Below, in pieces: positions 33,436 through 42,499 of a stretch of 64,000 nucleotides of DNA (position 1 is its first letter; each line of letters opens with the position of its first letter). Both the position numbers and the translations under genes were made by a program. Below the pieces are notes generated by a model. It did not search any database. It saw only the letters and a list, made by a program, of their open reading frames with translations, and was not told the DNA's origin. Source of the stretch: Candidatus Latescibacterota bacterium. Its GTDB lineage: Bacteria; Latescibacterota; UBA2968; UBA8231. The DNA is taken from assembly GCA_022827835.1 (NCBI GenBank), contig JAJEIO010000061.1:1-64000 (forward strand), written 5' to 3'.

Positions 33436-34848
33436 ATGAAACGAGAAGACTACTTTCGCTGGGCTGAGCGAGCTGCCCAATGGGGTGCCGAATACCTAGA
33501 CACGCTCGATGAGCGGCCCGTTCGGGCGCAGACCGCACCGGGTGAGATCGCTGCGATGTTGCCGTTAGCGCCGCCGGAAGAGCCGGTGGACATGGAGACG
33601 ATCTTCGCCGACTTTGAGCGCATCGTACCCGACGGCATGACGCACTGGCAACACCGGCGTTTCTTTGCGTACTTCAGCGCCAACGCCGCGCCGGTTTCGA
33701 TGATCGCCGAAAATTTGACGGCGGTTATGGCGGCCCAGTGCATGCTCTGGCAGACCTCACCTGCCGCTACGGAGATTGAGACCCGGATGGTCGATTGGAT
33801 GCGGCAGGCCCTCGGACTACCGGAAGGGTTCCAGGGTGTTATCCAAGAGTCGGCAACGTCGGCAAATGTCTGTGCCGTACTGACGATGCGCGAGCGAGCG
33901 CTAGGCTGGCGCGGGATCGATTCTGGCATGGTGGGAGAGAAACAGGTCCGGGTCTATGCCTCACCGGAGACCCACTCGTCGGTTGACAAGGCGATCCGCA
34001 TCGCCGGTATCGGCCAACAGCATCTCGTCAAAGTCCCGACCGATGGTTATTGGGCGCTCGATCCAGAGGCGCTGCGCCGGGCGATCGAGGCTGACCGCGC
34101 GGCGGGATTCCTCCCGGCTGGCGTCGTCCTTTGTGTTGGGGGCACGTCGATTGGCGCGTCCGACCGCGTGCGCCAGACCATTGAAGTTGCGCGAGAGCAC
34201 GATCTCTACGTCCACGTCGATGCCGCTTGGGCTGGTTCCGCGATGATCTGTCCTGAGCTACGGGCGTTGTGGGAGGGCGTCGAGGGAGCCGACAGCATTG
34301 CCTTCAATCCCCACAAGTGGCTCGGTGCGCAGTTCGACTGCTCGATCCAGTTTCTTGCAGACCCAGAACCGCAGGTTCGCACCCTCGGCGTCCGTCCAGA
34401 TTACCTGCAAACCCTCGGCCAAACCGAGATCACCAATTACAGCGAGTGGACGATTCCCCTGGGACGCCGGTTCCGCGCCCTCAAGCTCTGGTTCCTGCTG
34501 CGCGCGCACGGTCTCGAAGACCTCCGCCAGCGCATCCGAAACCACATTGCTTGGGCTGAGGAAGCCGCCGCGGCGATCGCATTGCTGGACGGCTTTCGCC
34601 TGACGACGGACTGCCACCTTTCGCTCTTCACGTTCCAGTATGCCCCGGACGGCGAGGATGCCAACGACGCCACCGAGCGCCTGCTCCGCGCGGTCAACGA
34701 CGACGGCCGGATCTACCTGACGCAGACAATCCACGAAGGACAGTTCGTCATTCGCTTCCAGGTCGGGCAGTTCGACTGTAGAAGGGAAGACATGCTTATG
34801 GCGGTCGATGTGCTGCGGGAACTAGCCCACGCGATCCATTTGGAATAA
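33436..34848 (+). CDS. PLP-dependent aromatic amino acid decarboxylase-like protein
   Basis: 470 residues of the group II decarboxylase family. The PLP site is NPHKWLG, with the Schiff-base lysine. DAAWAGS supplies the ring-binding Asp, HWQHRRFFAYFSAN is the substrate-side motif typical of aromatic L-amino-acid decarboxylases, and PETHSSVDKA stacks on the cofactor. The catalytic-loop region near PDYLQTLGQTEITNYSEW is present. ATG 33436 is chosen; an upstream in-frame start at 33379 overlaps the previous gene. It would convert an aromatic amino acid to an amine. The Nudix gene follows after one base. Confidence 0.88.
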   Translation: MKREDYFRWAERAAQWGAEYLDTLDERPVRAQTAPGEIAAMLPLAPPEEPVDMETIFADFERIVPDGMTHWQHRRFFAYFSANAAPVSMIAENLTAVMAAQCMLWQTSPAATEIETRMVDWMRQALGLPEGFQGVIQESATSANVCAVLTMRERALGWRGIDSGMVGEKQVRVYASPETHSSVDKAIRIAGIGQQHLVKVPTDGYWALDPEALRRAIEADRAAGFLPAGVVLCVGGTSIGASDRVRQTIEVAREHDLYVHVDAAWAGSAMICPELRALWEGVEGADSIAFNPHKWLGAQFDCSIQFLADPEPQVRTLGVRPDYLQTLGQTEITNYSEWTIPLGRRFRALKLWFLLRAHGLEDLRQRIRNHIAWAEEAAAAIALLDGFRLTTDCHLSLFTFQYAPDGEDANDATERLLRAVNDDGRIYLTQTIHEGQFVIRFQVGQFDCRREDMLMAVDVLRELAHAIHLE

Positions 34849-34849
34849 C

Positions 34850-35356
34850 ATGACAGGAATAGATGCATCCTGGTATCAACGGCCAACCGATATCCCAGAG
34901 CGTGTAGCCAGCGGCGGTGTAGTCGTTCGACTTCACGATGAGCAAATTTTTGTTGCTCTGACACGTGAGGGCGATATGGAAGAGTATGTCTTACCCAAAG
35001 GCGGTGTCGAAGCGGGTGAGGGCCTGCTAAAAGCCGCGTACCGTGAAATAAAAGAGGAAACGGGCCTGACGGACTTGGCCCTCGTCAACAAACTCGAAGT
35101 CGTCGAACGCTTAACCTATGACAAAGACTTTTGGGCCGTGATCCATCTCTACTTATTTCACACCGAACAGATTGAAGCTACACCAACCGATACAGTCTAT
35201 CACTATGAGATGAAATGGTTCCCGATTGATCGGCTTCCCGGCTTTTTATGGCCTGAGCAGAAAGCATTATTGGAACTTCATCAAGAGGATATTATTCGCG
35301 AGATTAAAGCGATATCTGACGTGAATAAAAGAAAATCTACATCTCTAACAGAGTAG
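34850..35356 (+). CDS. Nudix hydrolase
   Basis: 168 residues. The Nudix box GGVEAGEGLLKAAYREIKEE is nearly complete and lies at about 50-70 after VLPKGGVE. A few conserved hydrophobic residues follow (FWAVIHLYLFH). Nudix enzymes cleave nucleoside diphosphates linked to another moiety and often sanitise nucleotide pools; the substrate is not predictable. The ATG follows the decarboxylase stop almost directly, so they share a transcript. Confidence 0.88.
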   Translation: MTGIDASWYQRPTDIPERVASGGVVVRLHDEQIFVALTREGDMEEYVLPKGGVEAGEGLLKAAYREIKEETGLTDLALVNKLEVVERLTYDKDFWAVIHLYLFHTEQIEATPTDTVYHYEMKWFPIDRLPGFLWPEQKALLELHQEDIIREIKAISDVNKRKSTSLTE

Positions 35357-35371
35357 AAGAAGTTAACCTTG

Positions 35372-35935
35372 ATGGAGAAGCTGACTGAACGCCTGCTTCT
35401 GAGGGAGTTCACCGAACAAGACGTGGACGCCGTCGCCGGGTTTAGGAGGGACCCAAGGTATCTGGAATACTACTACCGGTCCCCCTACACTAGAGAGGAG
35501 TGCGCCCGCTTTGTGGACAAGTGCATCGCATGGTCCAAGGAAAGTCCGAGATGCAAGTTCCAGTTAGCCATCACGGACCGCTCAAATGGGGTATTACTCG
35601 GTGACTGCGGGGTGCGCACAGAAAATATTGAGAGTCGGCGGGGTGACATCGGCTACGAGTTGTCGCCCGTTTATTGGGGTCAGGGCTTTGCGTCAGAGGC
35701 GGTCCGGGTCATCCTGCAGGTAGGTTTTGAAGATTTAGACTTAGACGAGATCGAAGCCAGATGCGTTGTTGCAAACAAGCGGTCTGTCCGGCTTCTCCAC
35801 CGGCTAGGTTTCGAGGAGACGGAGCGCATATCGCCTGGACCGGGTAGAGGCGAATTTGCAGACCGCATATTGCCCGAGCGGTGTGTATTTCTTTTGCGTC
35901 GAGATAAATGGATTGAGCGTACCCATGTTTTCTAG
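35372..35935 (+). CDS. GNAT acetyltransferase (RimJ/RimL-like)
   Basis: 187 residues. N-terminal strand TERLLLREFTEQD, the long loop with YTREECARFVDKCI, the P-loop-like region ELSPVYWGQGFASEAVRVIL and the closing NKRSVRLLHRLGFEETERI are typical of RimJ/RimL-type N-acetyltransferases. The chosen start is ATG 35372; a TTG precedes it at 35369. The end overlaps the next gene by 11 bp. The acceptor may be a protein N-terminus, amino sugar or antibiotic. Several more GNAT genes occur in this window. Confidence 0.85.
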   Translation: MEKLTERLLLREFTEQDVDAVAGFRRDPRYLEYYYRSPYTREECARFVDKCIAWSKESPRCKFQLAITDRSNGVLLGDCGVRTENIESRRGDIGYELSPVYWGQGFASEAVRVILQVGFEDLDLDEIEARCVVANKRSVRLLHRLGFEETERISPGPGRGEFADRILPERCVFLLRRDKWIERTHVF

Positions 35936-37067
35936 TAGGCTACTTTCTCTAATTGTTTTATGCAGCGTCTTCCTCGTGTTTCCCAGTGCATGTAACGGCG
36001 AAGATCCTATGAGTGGTCCAGATAAAAATCAAGTGGATTCTCCGTATATCGTAGGCGTCTATTATTACCCCTGGTACAGCGGCGATTTTCACGGTGGCCG
36101 CTATATGCGCAAAGAGCTGATACCGCCGCAGTTGCCGATGCTGGGCGAGTACGACGATCGCGATCCTGCGGTGATCGCACAGCATCTCAAGTGGAGCCGA
36201 CAGGCCAATATATCGCTGTGGGTGGCGAGTTGGTGGGGCCCCGATTCTCGCGAAGATCAGACTCTGCTACAGCAGATTCTGCCGCACGATGAATTAGGCG
36301 ATATGCAGATTGCGCTGTTTTATGAGACTACAGGGCGCACAAGGGAGTTTTCAGCGTTCGACCGTGTCGCACCGGACATCGCCCATATTGCCGAACGCTA
36401 TTTCGACCATTCTAACTATTTGCGGATCGATGGACGTCCGGTGCTCTTTGTCTATTTGACGCGGGTACTCTCGCGCAATGGGACGCTGACTGAGGTGGTG
36501 GAGGTGATGCGAGCAACGGCTAGAGAGGCGGGACACGATATATATCTCGTCGGCGATGAGGTTTTTGGACAACCGCCGTCGTCTCATGATGCTACTGGGC
36601 TGCTGGATGCCGTGACGAATTACGATGTGTACGGCAGTATGGGAGCGAAGGGTTATGCCGGACAGGCGGCAGTGGATCGGTATTATGCGGCGCAGGCGGG
36701 TTGGCGAGAACTGGCTCATGCTGAAGGGGCCGCGTTTATACCCGCTACGACGCCGGGATTTAACGACAAAGGTGTGCGTAGTGGACATGCGGCGGTCTCG
36801 CGGAAGTTGAGTGAGGAGGCCGAATTTGGATCGCTATTTCGGGCGATGCTGGCGCAGGCTGTAAAGTATGCGGATGAATCAACGGGGCGAATGCTGATGG
36901 TTACTTCGTGGAATGAGTGGCACGAGGATACGCAGATTGAGCCGGTTGCAAAGGGGGAAGTGACTCGGTTGGATGGCAGCGAGACGGGGGAGGCGTTTAG
37001 TGAAGGGTTGGATTATGAGGGATATGGGGAGCGGTATTTGGAGATATTAAGGGAGGAGACGGAGTAA
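35925..37067 (+). CDS. GH99-like exported lipoprotein
   Basis: 380 residues. A lipoprotein-like signal (SRLLSLIVLCSVFLVFPSAC-NG) is followed by a TIM barrel beginning GVYYYPWYSG. Motifs WVASWWGPD, VLFVYLTRVL, DAVTNYDVYG, FIPATTPGFND and MVTSWNEWHEDTQIEPV match GH99/endo-alpha-mannosidase-like and related WbsX-type families, with the catalytic Glu in NEWHEDTQ. ATG 35925 begins just before the signal; the longer frame from 35856 overlaps the GNAT gene. It probably acts on glycans or exopolysaccharide outside the inner membrane. Confidence 0.78.
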   Translation: MFSSRLLSLIVLCSVFLVFPSACNGEDPMSGPDKNQVDSPYIVGVYYYPWYSGDFHGGRYMRKELIPPQLPMLGEYDDRDPAVIAQHLKWSRQANISLWVASWWGPDSREDQTLLQQILPHDELGDMQIALFYETTGRTREFSAFDRVAPDIAHIAERYFDHSNYLRIDGRPVLFVYLTRVLSRNGTLTEVVEVMRATAREAGHDIYLVGDEVFGQPPSSHDATGLLDAVTNYDVYGSMGAKGYAGQAAVDRYYAAQAGWRELAHAEGAAFIPATTPGFNDKGVRSGHAAVSRKLSEEAEFGSLFRAMLAQAVKYADESTGRMLMVTSWNEWHEDTQIEPVAKGEVTRLDGSETGEAFSEGLDYEGYGERYLEILREETE

Positions 37068-37080
37068 CGCGTAGGCTGCA

Positions 37081-38685
37081 CTATCCCCGGCGCAGAACCT
37101 GCCCGCCCCGCGCCCCGGTCCACTCCCCGTCTTCGAGTGTAGGCACGCCGTTGACCAGCACGTGGACCATGCCCTCGGCAGTGAGATTGGGCGCGGCGAT
37201 TGTGCCCCGCTCGCGGAAGGTTTGACCGTCGAACACCGCTAGGTCGGCCCAAGCACCCGGGCGGATCGTCCCCCGATCCTTCAGACCCAAGCGTCCGGCC
37301 GGCAGCCCGGTGAGACGGTGGACGGCCGCCTCCGGGGACAAAAGCCCCGTATCGCGCACAAAATGCCGGAAAAACCAGCCCGCCCAAGTATAGGCCCCGT
37401 GGAAGACAGCCCCCTGTAGCGGACCGTCGGGGCACAGGGCCGTGGCGTCCGAGCCGACCATGCAACGCGGGTGGGCGAACACCCGGCGCGCCTCGTCTTC
37501 ACGGTAGCAAAAGGCTAAGATCATCGGCTCGTGGACCCGGTCCTGCGCCGCTAGCAATAACTCGCAGATAAGGTCGATGGGCTCCAGCCCCATATCCCGG
37601 CCAATATCGGCCAGACTCTGTCCGGCCAGCTCGGGGCGAGGCCTGTACTGCGACAGGAGAATCCGCTGCCAATCGCCCTGGGCCAGCCCCGCCACAATAC
37701 TGCGGTACGCCCCCACTCGCCGCCGCACCTCGGGATCGCGCAGCCGCGCCGCCACTGCGGCCTGATCGCCCTCCAGCACCTCGGGCGGCAGCGCCGCGCT
37801 CAGATTCGTGGTGCCGAACAACCGCGTGTGCATATCGAAGTCCACGTCTAGCCCGGCTCGCCGCGCCCGGTCCACCTGCTCTAGGGCCCCGTCCACGGCT
37901 CGGACGCCGTCTGCGGCCAGCCGCGCCACCACCGAGATATGGGAAATCTGTAGGGCCACGCCCGCGGTTTGAGCCGTGCGGACGGCCTCGGCAATGGCTT
38001 CCTGGTCTTCGCCCGCCCGATTGCGCGTATGGGTGGCGTACAAGCCCCCGCACTCGGCCACCACGCCGCACAACTCGGCGATCTCCTCCTCGGGGCAGGC
38101 CCGCTCCGGCCCGTATTCCAGACCCGTGGAAAAGCCAAAGGCACCCTCCTCTAGGCTCGCCTGCAGCAGCGCCTTCATGCGCCTCAACTCATCCGGTGTG
38201 GAAGGCCGATCCACCAGACCGGCCACGGCTAGGCGCAGCCGGCCGTTGGGTACTAGGGTCAGCACGTTGACCGCTGGCTGGCGCTCTTGTAGCCGTTCGA
38301 GGTACTGGCCCACGCTGCGCCAGTCAATGGGATAGTCGGCCGCGTACCCGTACATGTTCATCCGGGCGGTGGTTGGGTCGGCTAGGGGGGCGCAGCCGTG
38401 GCCGCAGTTGCCCACCACTTCGAGAGTCACCCCTTGGGCAACCGAACTCATCGCCCGAGGGTCGGCCAGCAAAGTAAAATCGGAATGACTGTGGATGTCG
38501 ATAAAACCCGGCGCGACCCATAGACCCGCGGCCTCCAGCACCCGGTCTGCGGTCCCAGGCCAGCGAGGTCCCACGTACGCAATGCGGCCGTCTTTGATCG
38601 CCACATCCGCGCTCAGGGGCGCTTTGCCCGTGCCGTCGATTACGGTGCCGCCCCTGATGAGCAGATCCGCTGGTGCCGGGCTCAT
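37081..38685 (-). CDS. N-acyl-D-amino-acid deacylase (D-aminoacylase) family amidohydrolase
   Basis: 534 residues. Amidohydrolase layout: LIRGGTVIDGTG, metal ligands His65 and His67 in DIHSHSD, a VVGNCGHG cysteine region, YATHTRNRAGED, ISHISVV, DFDMHTRLFG and the GSDATA aspartate. The C-terminal PGAWADLAVFD closes the barrel. These are hallmarks of the D-aminoacylase/N-acyl-D-glutamate deacylase group. The gene ends 13 bp from the convergent GH99-like gene and overlaps the upstream hyuB by 4 bp, so it is the last gene of the operon. Its substrate is likely an N-acyl or carbamoyl D-amino acid. Confidence 0.88.
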   Translation of the reverse strand: MSPAPADLLIRGGTVIDGTGKAPLSADVAIKDGRIAYVGPRWPGTADRVLEAAGLWVAPGFIDIHSHSDFTLLADPRAMSSVAQGVTLEVVGNCGHGCAPLADPTTARMNMYGYAADYPIDWRSVGQYLERLQERQPAVNVLTLVPNGRLRLAVAGLVDRPSTPDELRRMKALLQASLEEGAFGFSTGLEYGPERACPEEEIAELCGVVAECGGLYATHTRNRAGEDQEAIAEAVRTAQTAGVALQISHISVVARLAADGVRAVDGALEQVDRARRAGLDVDFDMHTRLFGTTNLSAALPPEVLEGDQAAVAARLRDPEVRRRVGAYRSIVAGLAQGDWQRILLSQYRPRPELAGQSLADIGRDMGLEPIDLICELLLAAQDRVHEPMILAFCYREDEARRVFAHPRCMVGSDATALCPDGPLQGAVFHGAYTWAGWFFRHFVRDTGLLSPEAAVHRLTGLPAGRLGLKDRGTIRPGAWADLAVFDGQTFRERGTIAAPNLTAEGMVHVLVNGVPTLEDGEWTGARGGQVLRRG

Positions 38686-40409
38686 GTGTTCTCGGCTGCT
38701 CGCTGTGCCCGCAGGGCGGCCGTGGCCTCGCGGTCCACGGTTAGGGACTCGTCGAGCACCACTCCGTACTGGTCCCGGGCCGCGGCGCGCGAAACCTTGT
38801 CGTTGCCCACGTCTTGGGCCACGGCCTCGGGGTCGCGCTCCAGCGGGTCGCCCCAGCCGCCGCCGCCGGCTTGGCGGTGGTAGATCACTTCACCGGCGGC
38901 CATGGTGGTGGATATCATCGTCGGCAGGGTCTCGGCCTCGCCGTCGCGGTACAGCGTATTGATCGAAGCCGTGCCGGGTCCGCCTCCGTACAGGCCGTAG
39001 GGCAGGTGATCGCGCCGGTCCGAGCGGATGGCCAGATGTGCTTGGCCATCGAGCAGACGCCACGACCGCTCGATGGCTAGACCACCGCGGAAACGGCCCG
39101 GCCCGCCGCTGTCGTCCACCAGCCCATAGCGCTCTACCCGCACTGGGTACTCGGATTCGGCCTGCTCGACGGGGATATTGCTGGCGACATTGGCCGGATT
39201 GCACAGCCCGTCGTTGCCGTCGCGGTCCGGCCGGCCGCCCCAAGTTCCCGACAGCAGCTCGTAGTACACGTAGGGCTGGCGGTCGGACCGCTGCCCCCCG
39301 ATAATCACTAGGGTATTGCCCCCTTCGCCGGCGGCCAGAACCCGATCGGGCAGGAGTCCGGCCAGCGCCCCGAAGATCGTATCGGCCAGGCGGAAGCCGG
39401 TGATGCCGCGCATGGACGAAGCCGCAGGCATGACTCCGTTGACCACGGTGCCGGGCGGGGCGACAATTTCGAGGGGGCGGAACATGCCCGCGGTGTTGGG
39501 GATATCCTCGCGCAGCACGGACCGCACGCACAGGGCCACCACCGAAGACGTGAAGGAGAGCGTGTTGTTGATGGCCCCGCTCACCTGTGGGTCCGTGCCG
39601 GTGAAGTCGGCCCGCAGCTCGTCTCCAGCTACGGTGATCTCCACCTGCAAACGCACCGGCGGCCCTCCCACCCCATCGCTGTCCATATAGTCGGTAAAGG
39701 TGTGGCTGCCGTCGGGCCAAGAGGCGATTTCGGCCCGCACCAGCCGCTCGGTATAGTCGATCAGATCCGCAGTGCAGCGCGCAAAGGTGTCGGGGCCGTA
39801 GCGGCCGATCAACTCGCCGATGGCCTTGGCACCGATGTGGCAGGCCGCTAGCTGGGCCCGCAAGTCGCCGATGGTCATCTGCGGCACCCGCACATTGGCG
39901 CGGATTAGGGCGAACAGAGCCTCGTCGGCCTCGCCCCGGTGGTAGAGCTTGAGCCAGGGGATGCGCAAACCTTCCTGAAAGATCTCCGTATTGTCGCAGG
40001 CCGAACTCCCCGGCAAACGGCCGCCCAGATCGAGGTGGTGGGCCGTGCTCACGGCAAAGGCCACGCGCCGGCCCTCCGAGAAGACGGGCTGGACAATGAA
40101 GATGTCCGGGATGTGCATGCCTCCTTCAAACGGATCGTTGAGGATGAAGACATCGCCCTCTTCCACATCGTCGCCGTACTTGGCCAGCAGGGTCTCCATG
40201 GCAAAGGGCACCGAGCCCAAATGCAGCGGAATGGTGACGCCTTGGGCGATCATCTGCCCCTCGGCATCGCACAGGGAAGTCGAGTAGTCCAGACAGTCCC
40301 GCACAATGGTCGAATAGGCCGTGCGGTAGAGCGCCATGGCCATTTCGTCGGCCGCTGAAGCCAGGGCGTTGCGCACGATTTCGCGGGTGATCGGATCTAT
40401 GGCCGTCAT
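38682..40409 (-). CDS. hyuB: Hydantoinase B/oxoprolinase family protein (HyuB)
   Basis: 575 residues. Motifs of the HyuB/5-oxoprolinase beta family are abundant: ITREIVRNALASAADEMAM, RDCLDYSTSLCD, FILNDPFEGGMHIPDI, TAHHLDLGG, FTGTDPQVSGAINNTLSF, GEGGNTLVIIGGQ and GGGGWGDPLERDPE near the end. It overlaps the D-aminoacylase gene by 4 bp and follows hyuA by 14 bp. HyuA/HyuB together hydrolyse cyclic imides such as hydantoins or 5-oxoproline with ATP. Confidence 0.92.
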   Translation of the reverse strand: MTAIDPITREIVRNALASAADEMAMALYRTAYSTIVRDCLDYSTSLCDAEGQMIAQGVTIPLHLGSVPFAMETLLAKYGDDVEEGDVFILNDPFEGGMHIPDIFIVQPVFSEGRRVAFAVSTAHHLDLGGRLPGSSACDNTEIFQEGLRIPWLKLYHRGEADEALFALIRANVRVPQMTIGDLRAQLAACHIGAKAIGELIGRYGPDTFARCTADLIDYTERLVRAEIASWPDGSHTFTDYMDSDGVGGPPVRLQVEITVAGDELRADFTGTDPQVSGAINNTLSFTSSVVALCVRSVLREDIPNTAGMFRPLEIVAPPGTVVNGVMPAASSMRGITGFRLADTIFGALAGLLPDRVLAAGEGGNTLVIIGGQRSDRQPYVYYELLSGTWGGRPDRDGNDGLCNPANVASNIPVEQAESEYPVRVERYGLVDDSGGPGRFRGGLAIERSWRLLDGQAHLAIRSDRRDHLPYGLYGGGPGTASINTLYRDGEAETLPTMISTTMAAGEVIYHRQAGGGGWGDPLERDPEAVAQDVGNDKVSRAAARDQYGVVLDESLTVDREATAALRAQRAAENT

Positions 40410-40423
40410 TGCTTCACTCCTCG

Positions 40424-42499
40424 CTAGTTGGAGCGCACTTCGATGAGGAGGTGGCCCAGAGGGTGCCGCCGGGCGCGCGTATTTGGCGGCACTACAATGG
40501 TGGAATCGCGCTCGTCAATGAGCAGGGGCCCCTCGGTTGTTTGGTCGAGGTCCTGGCGGTTGACTAGGGGGACGGCCAAGGTCTCGCCGGCGAAATAGGC
40601 CGTCCGACTGCCCTCGCCCGCAACGGGTTGGACCGCTGTTTCTAGGCCATGGCCCAGACCTCGCACTCCGGCTTGGCCGACTAGGCGCACGGCTACCACT
40701 TCCACGGGGTTGTCCGGGTCGGAGCGATGCCCGTACAGGCGCTCGTGCTCGCGCACGAAGTCGGCGCGCAAGCGGTCCACTCCCTCTGGGGTTATAGGCC
40801 CGGAGGCTAGGTCGATGCCGATCTCCGAGGTCTGCCCTCTAAAGCGCACGTCGGCGCTGCAGCGCAGCCCAACCTGGTCGGCCTTGAACCCCTCAGCGGC
40901 GAACTGGGCCAACTGTTGCTCCTGCATCTGGGCCCGGATCTGCTCTAGGGCCGGGGCTTGAAGATTCTCTCCCCCCAGCAGGCAACTGCGCACATCGTGG
41001 TGCTCCACCCCGGAACACAAAAGCCCCAAGGCGCTGAACAGACCCGGCAGCGGCGGCACCACGACTTGGCCAATGGCTAGGTCCTGAGCTAGGCCCGCGG
41101 CGTGGATGGGGCCGGACCCGCCAAAAGCCATCAGAGCGAAGTCGCGCGGATCCCGCCCCCGCTCGGTGGACACGGCCCGCAGGGCCCGCATGGTGCGGGC
41201 ATTGGCAATGCGGTGGATGCCCTCGGCCGCCTGCAACAAATTCAGTCCGAGGGGCGCGGCAATGCGGTCGTGTACCGCCCGCTGCGCAGCCTCCACGTCG
41301 ATCGATACTTCGCCGTCGGCTAGGTCTCCGGGACGGATATAGCCCAGCACTACATTGGCGTCGGTGAGCGTCGGCTCGAGCCCTCCCCGCTGGTAGCAGG
41401 CCGGCCCCGGCACGGCCCCGGCGCTGCGCGGCCCCACCCGCAAACCACCGGCCTGGTCCAAAAAGGCGATGCTACCACCTCCTGCCCCCACTTCGGCGAT
41501 GTCGATGCTGGGTGCTCGGATCAACTCGCCCCCGCCGCCGATGAGCCGATTGCCCGCGGACAGCGAGGCACCCACCTCGTACTCGGGGCTGTGGGCGATG
41601 CGGCCCTCTTCGATCATGGCCGCCTTGGCCGTGGTGCCGCCCATATCGAGGGTGATGACTTGGTCCAAGCCCAGTTGACCAGCGGCGAAACTGGCACCGA
41701 GGACCCCGGCCGCGGGACCCGATTCGAGGGCAAAGACCGGCCGGCGGGCCGCCTCCCAGTCTGGGGCCAGCCCGCCGGTTGATTGCATGATCAGCAGCGG
41801 CGCGTCCACGCCGCGCTGCTCTAGCCCGTGGCGCAGAGCGCCCAGATAGCGCTGCACTACGGGCTGGACATAGGCATTGACCGCGGTGGTGGCGCTGCGC
41901 TCGTACTCGCGGCGCTCGGGCAGCACTTCCGACGACAGCGACACCGGCACCTCGGGCAAACGCTCGCGCAAATACTGTCCGAGGCGGAGTTCGTGTTGTG
42001 GAAAGGCGTACGCGTGCAGCAGGCATACGGCCACGGCCTCTACCCCCTCGGCCTCGAGCCGCTCGCCGAGCCGCTCGAGTTCTGGCTTTTCGAGGGACAC
42101 TAGGACCTCGCCGTCGGCCGCCACCCGCTCTTCTACTTCGAGGCGCAGGCGGCGCTCGACTAGGGGCCGGGGTTTGTCGAAGAACAAATCGTAGAGCTGG
42201 GGGGCCCGGACGCGGCGCAGTTCCAGCACATCGCGGAAACCCCGGGTGGTAATCAGGGCCGTGCGCGCCCCCCGGTGTTCGAGCACCGCGTTGGTGGCCA
42301 CTGTGGTGCCGTGCGCCACCTCGGCCACGGCCCGGTCCGGGGCGCTGAAGTGGGGTATGAGCTGATCGAGGGCAGATAGCACGGCGCGCTCGAAATGAGG
42401 CGGGGTCGATGGCACTTTGTGGGTCCAGATGCCGCCCCGGTCGTCGAGGGCCACCACGTCGGTGAAAGTGCCTCCCACATCGGCGCCAATGCGGATCAT
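40424..42499 (-). CDS. hyuA: Hydantoinase A/oxoprolinase family protein (HyuA)
   Basis: 691 residues. Starts with the ASKHA-type phosphate loop RIGADVGGTFTDVV. HGTTVATNAVLEHRG follows, then ALESGPAAGVLGA, VITLDMGGTTAKAAMI and FGGSGPIHAAGLA, the conserved signature of the ATPase subunit. Overlaps the CocE-type gene by 4 bp and is followed by hyuB. The pair would use ATP to open cyclic amides; substrate preference cannot be read from sequence. Confidence 0.92.
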   Translation of the reverse strand: MIRIGADVGGTFTDVVALDDRGGIWTHKVPSTPPHFERAVLSALDQLIPHFSAPDRAVAEVAHGTTVATNAVLEHRGARTALITTRGFRDVLELRRVRAPQLYDLFFDKPRPLVERRLRLEVEERVAADGEVLVSLEKPELERLGERLEAEGVEAVAVCLLHAYAFPQHELRLGQYLRERLPEVPVSLSSEVLPERREYERSATTAVNAYVQPVVQRYLGALRHGLEQRGVDAPLLIMQSTGGLAPDWEAARRPVFALESGPAAGVLGASFAAGQLGLDQVITLDMGGTTAKAAMIEEGRIAHSPEYEVGASLSAGNRLIGGGGELIRAPSIDIAEVGAGGGSIAFLDQAGGLRVGPRSAGAVPGPACYQRGGLEPTLTDANVVLGYIRPGDLADGEVSIDVEAAQRAVHDRIAAPLGLNLLQAAEGIHRIANARTMRALRAVSTERGRDPRDFALMAFGGSGPIHAAGLAQDLAIGQVVVPPLPGLFSALGLLCSGVEHHDVRSCLLGGENLQAPALEQIRAQMQEQQLAQFAAEGFKADQVGLRCSADVRFRGQTSEIGIDLASGPITPEGVDRLRADFVREHERLYGHRSDPDNPVEVVAVRLVGQAGVRGLGHGLETAVQPVAGEGSRTAYFAGETLAVPLVNRQDLDQTTEGPLLIDERDSTIVVPPNTRARRHPLGHLLIEVRSN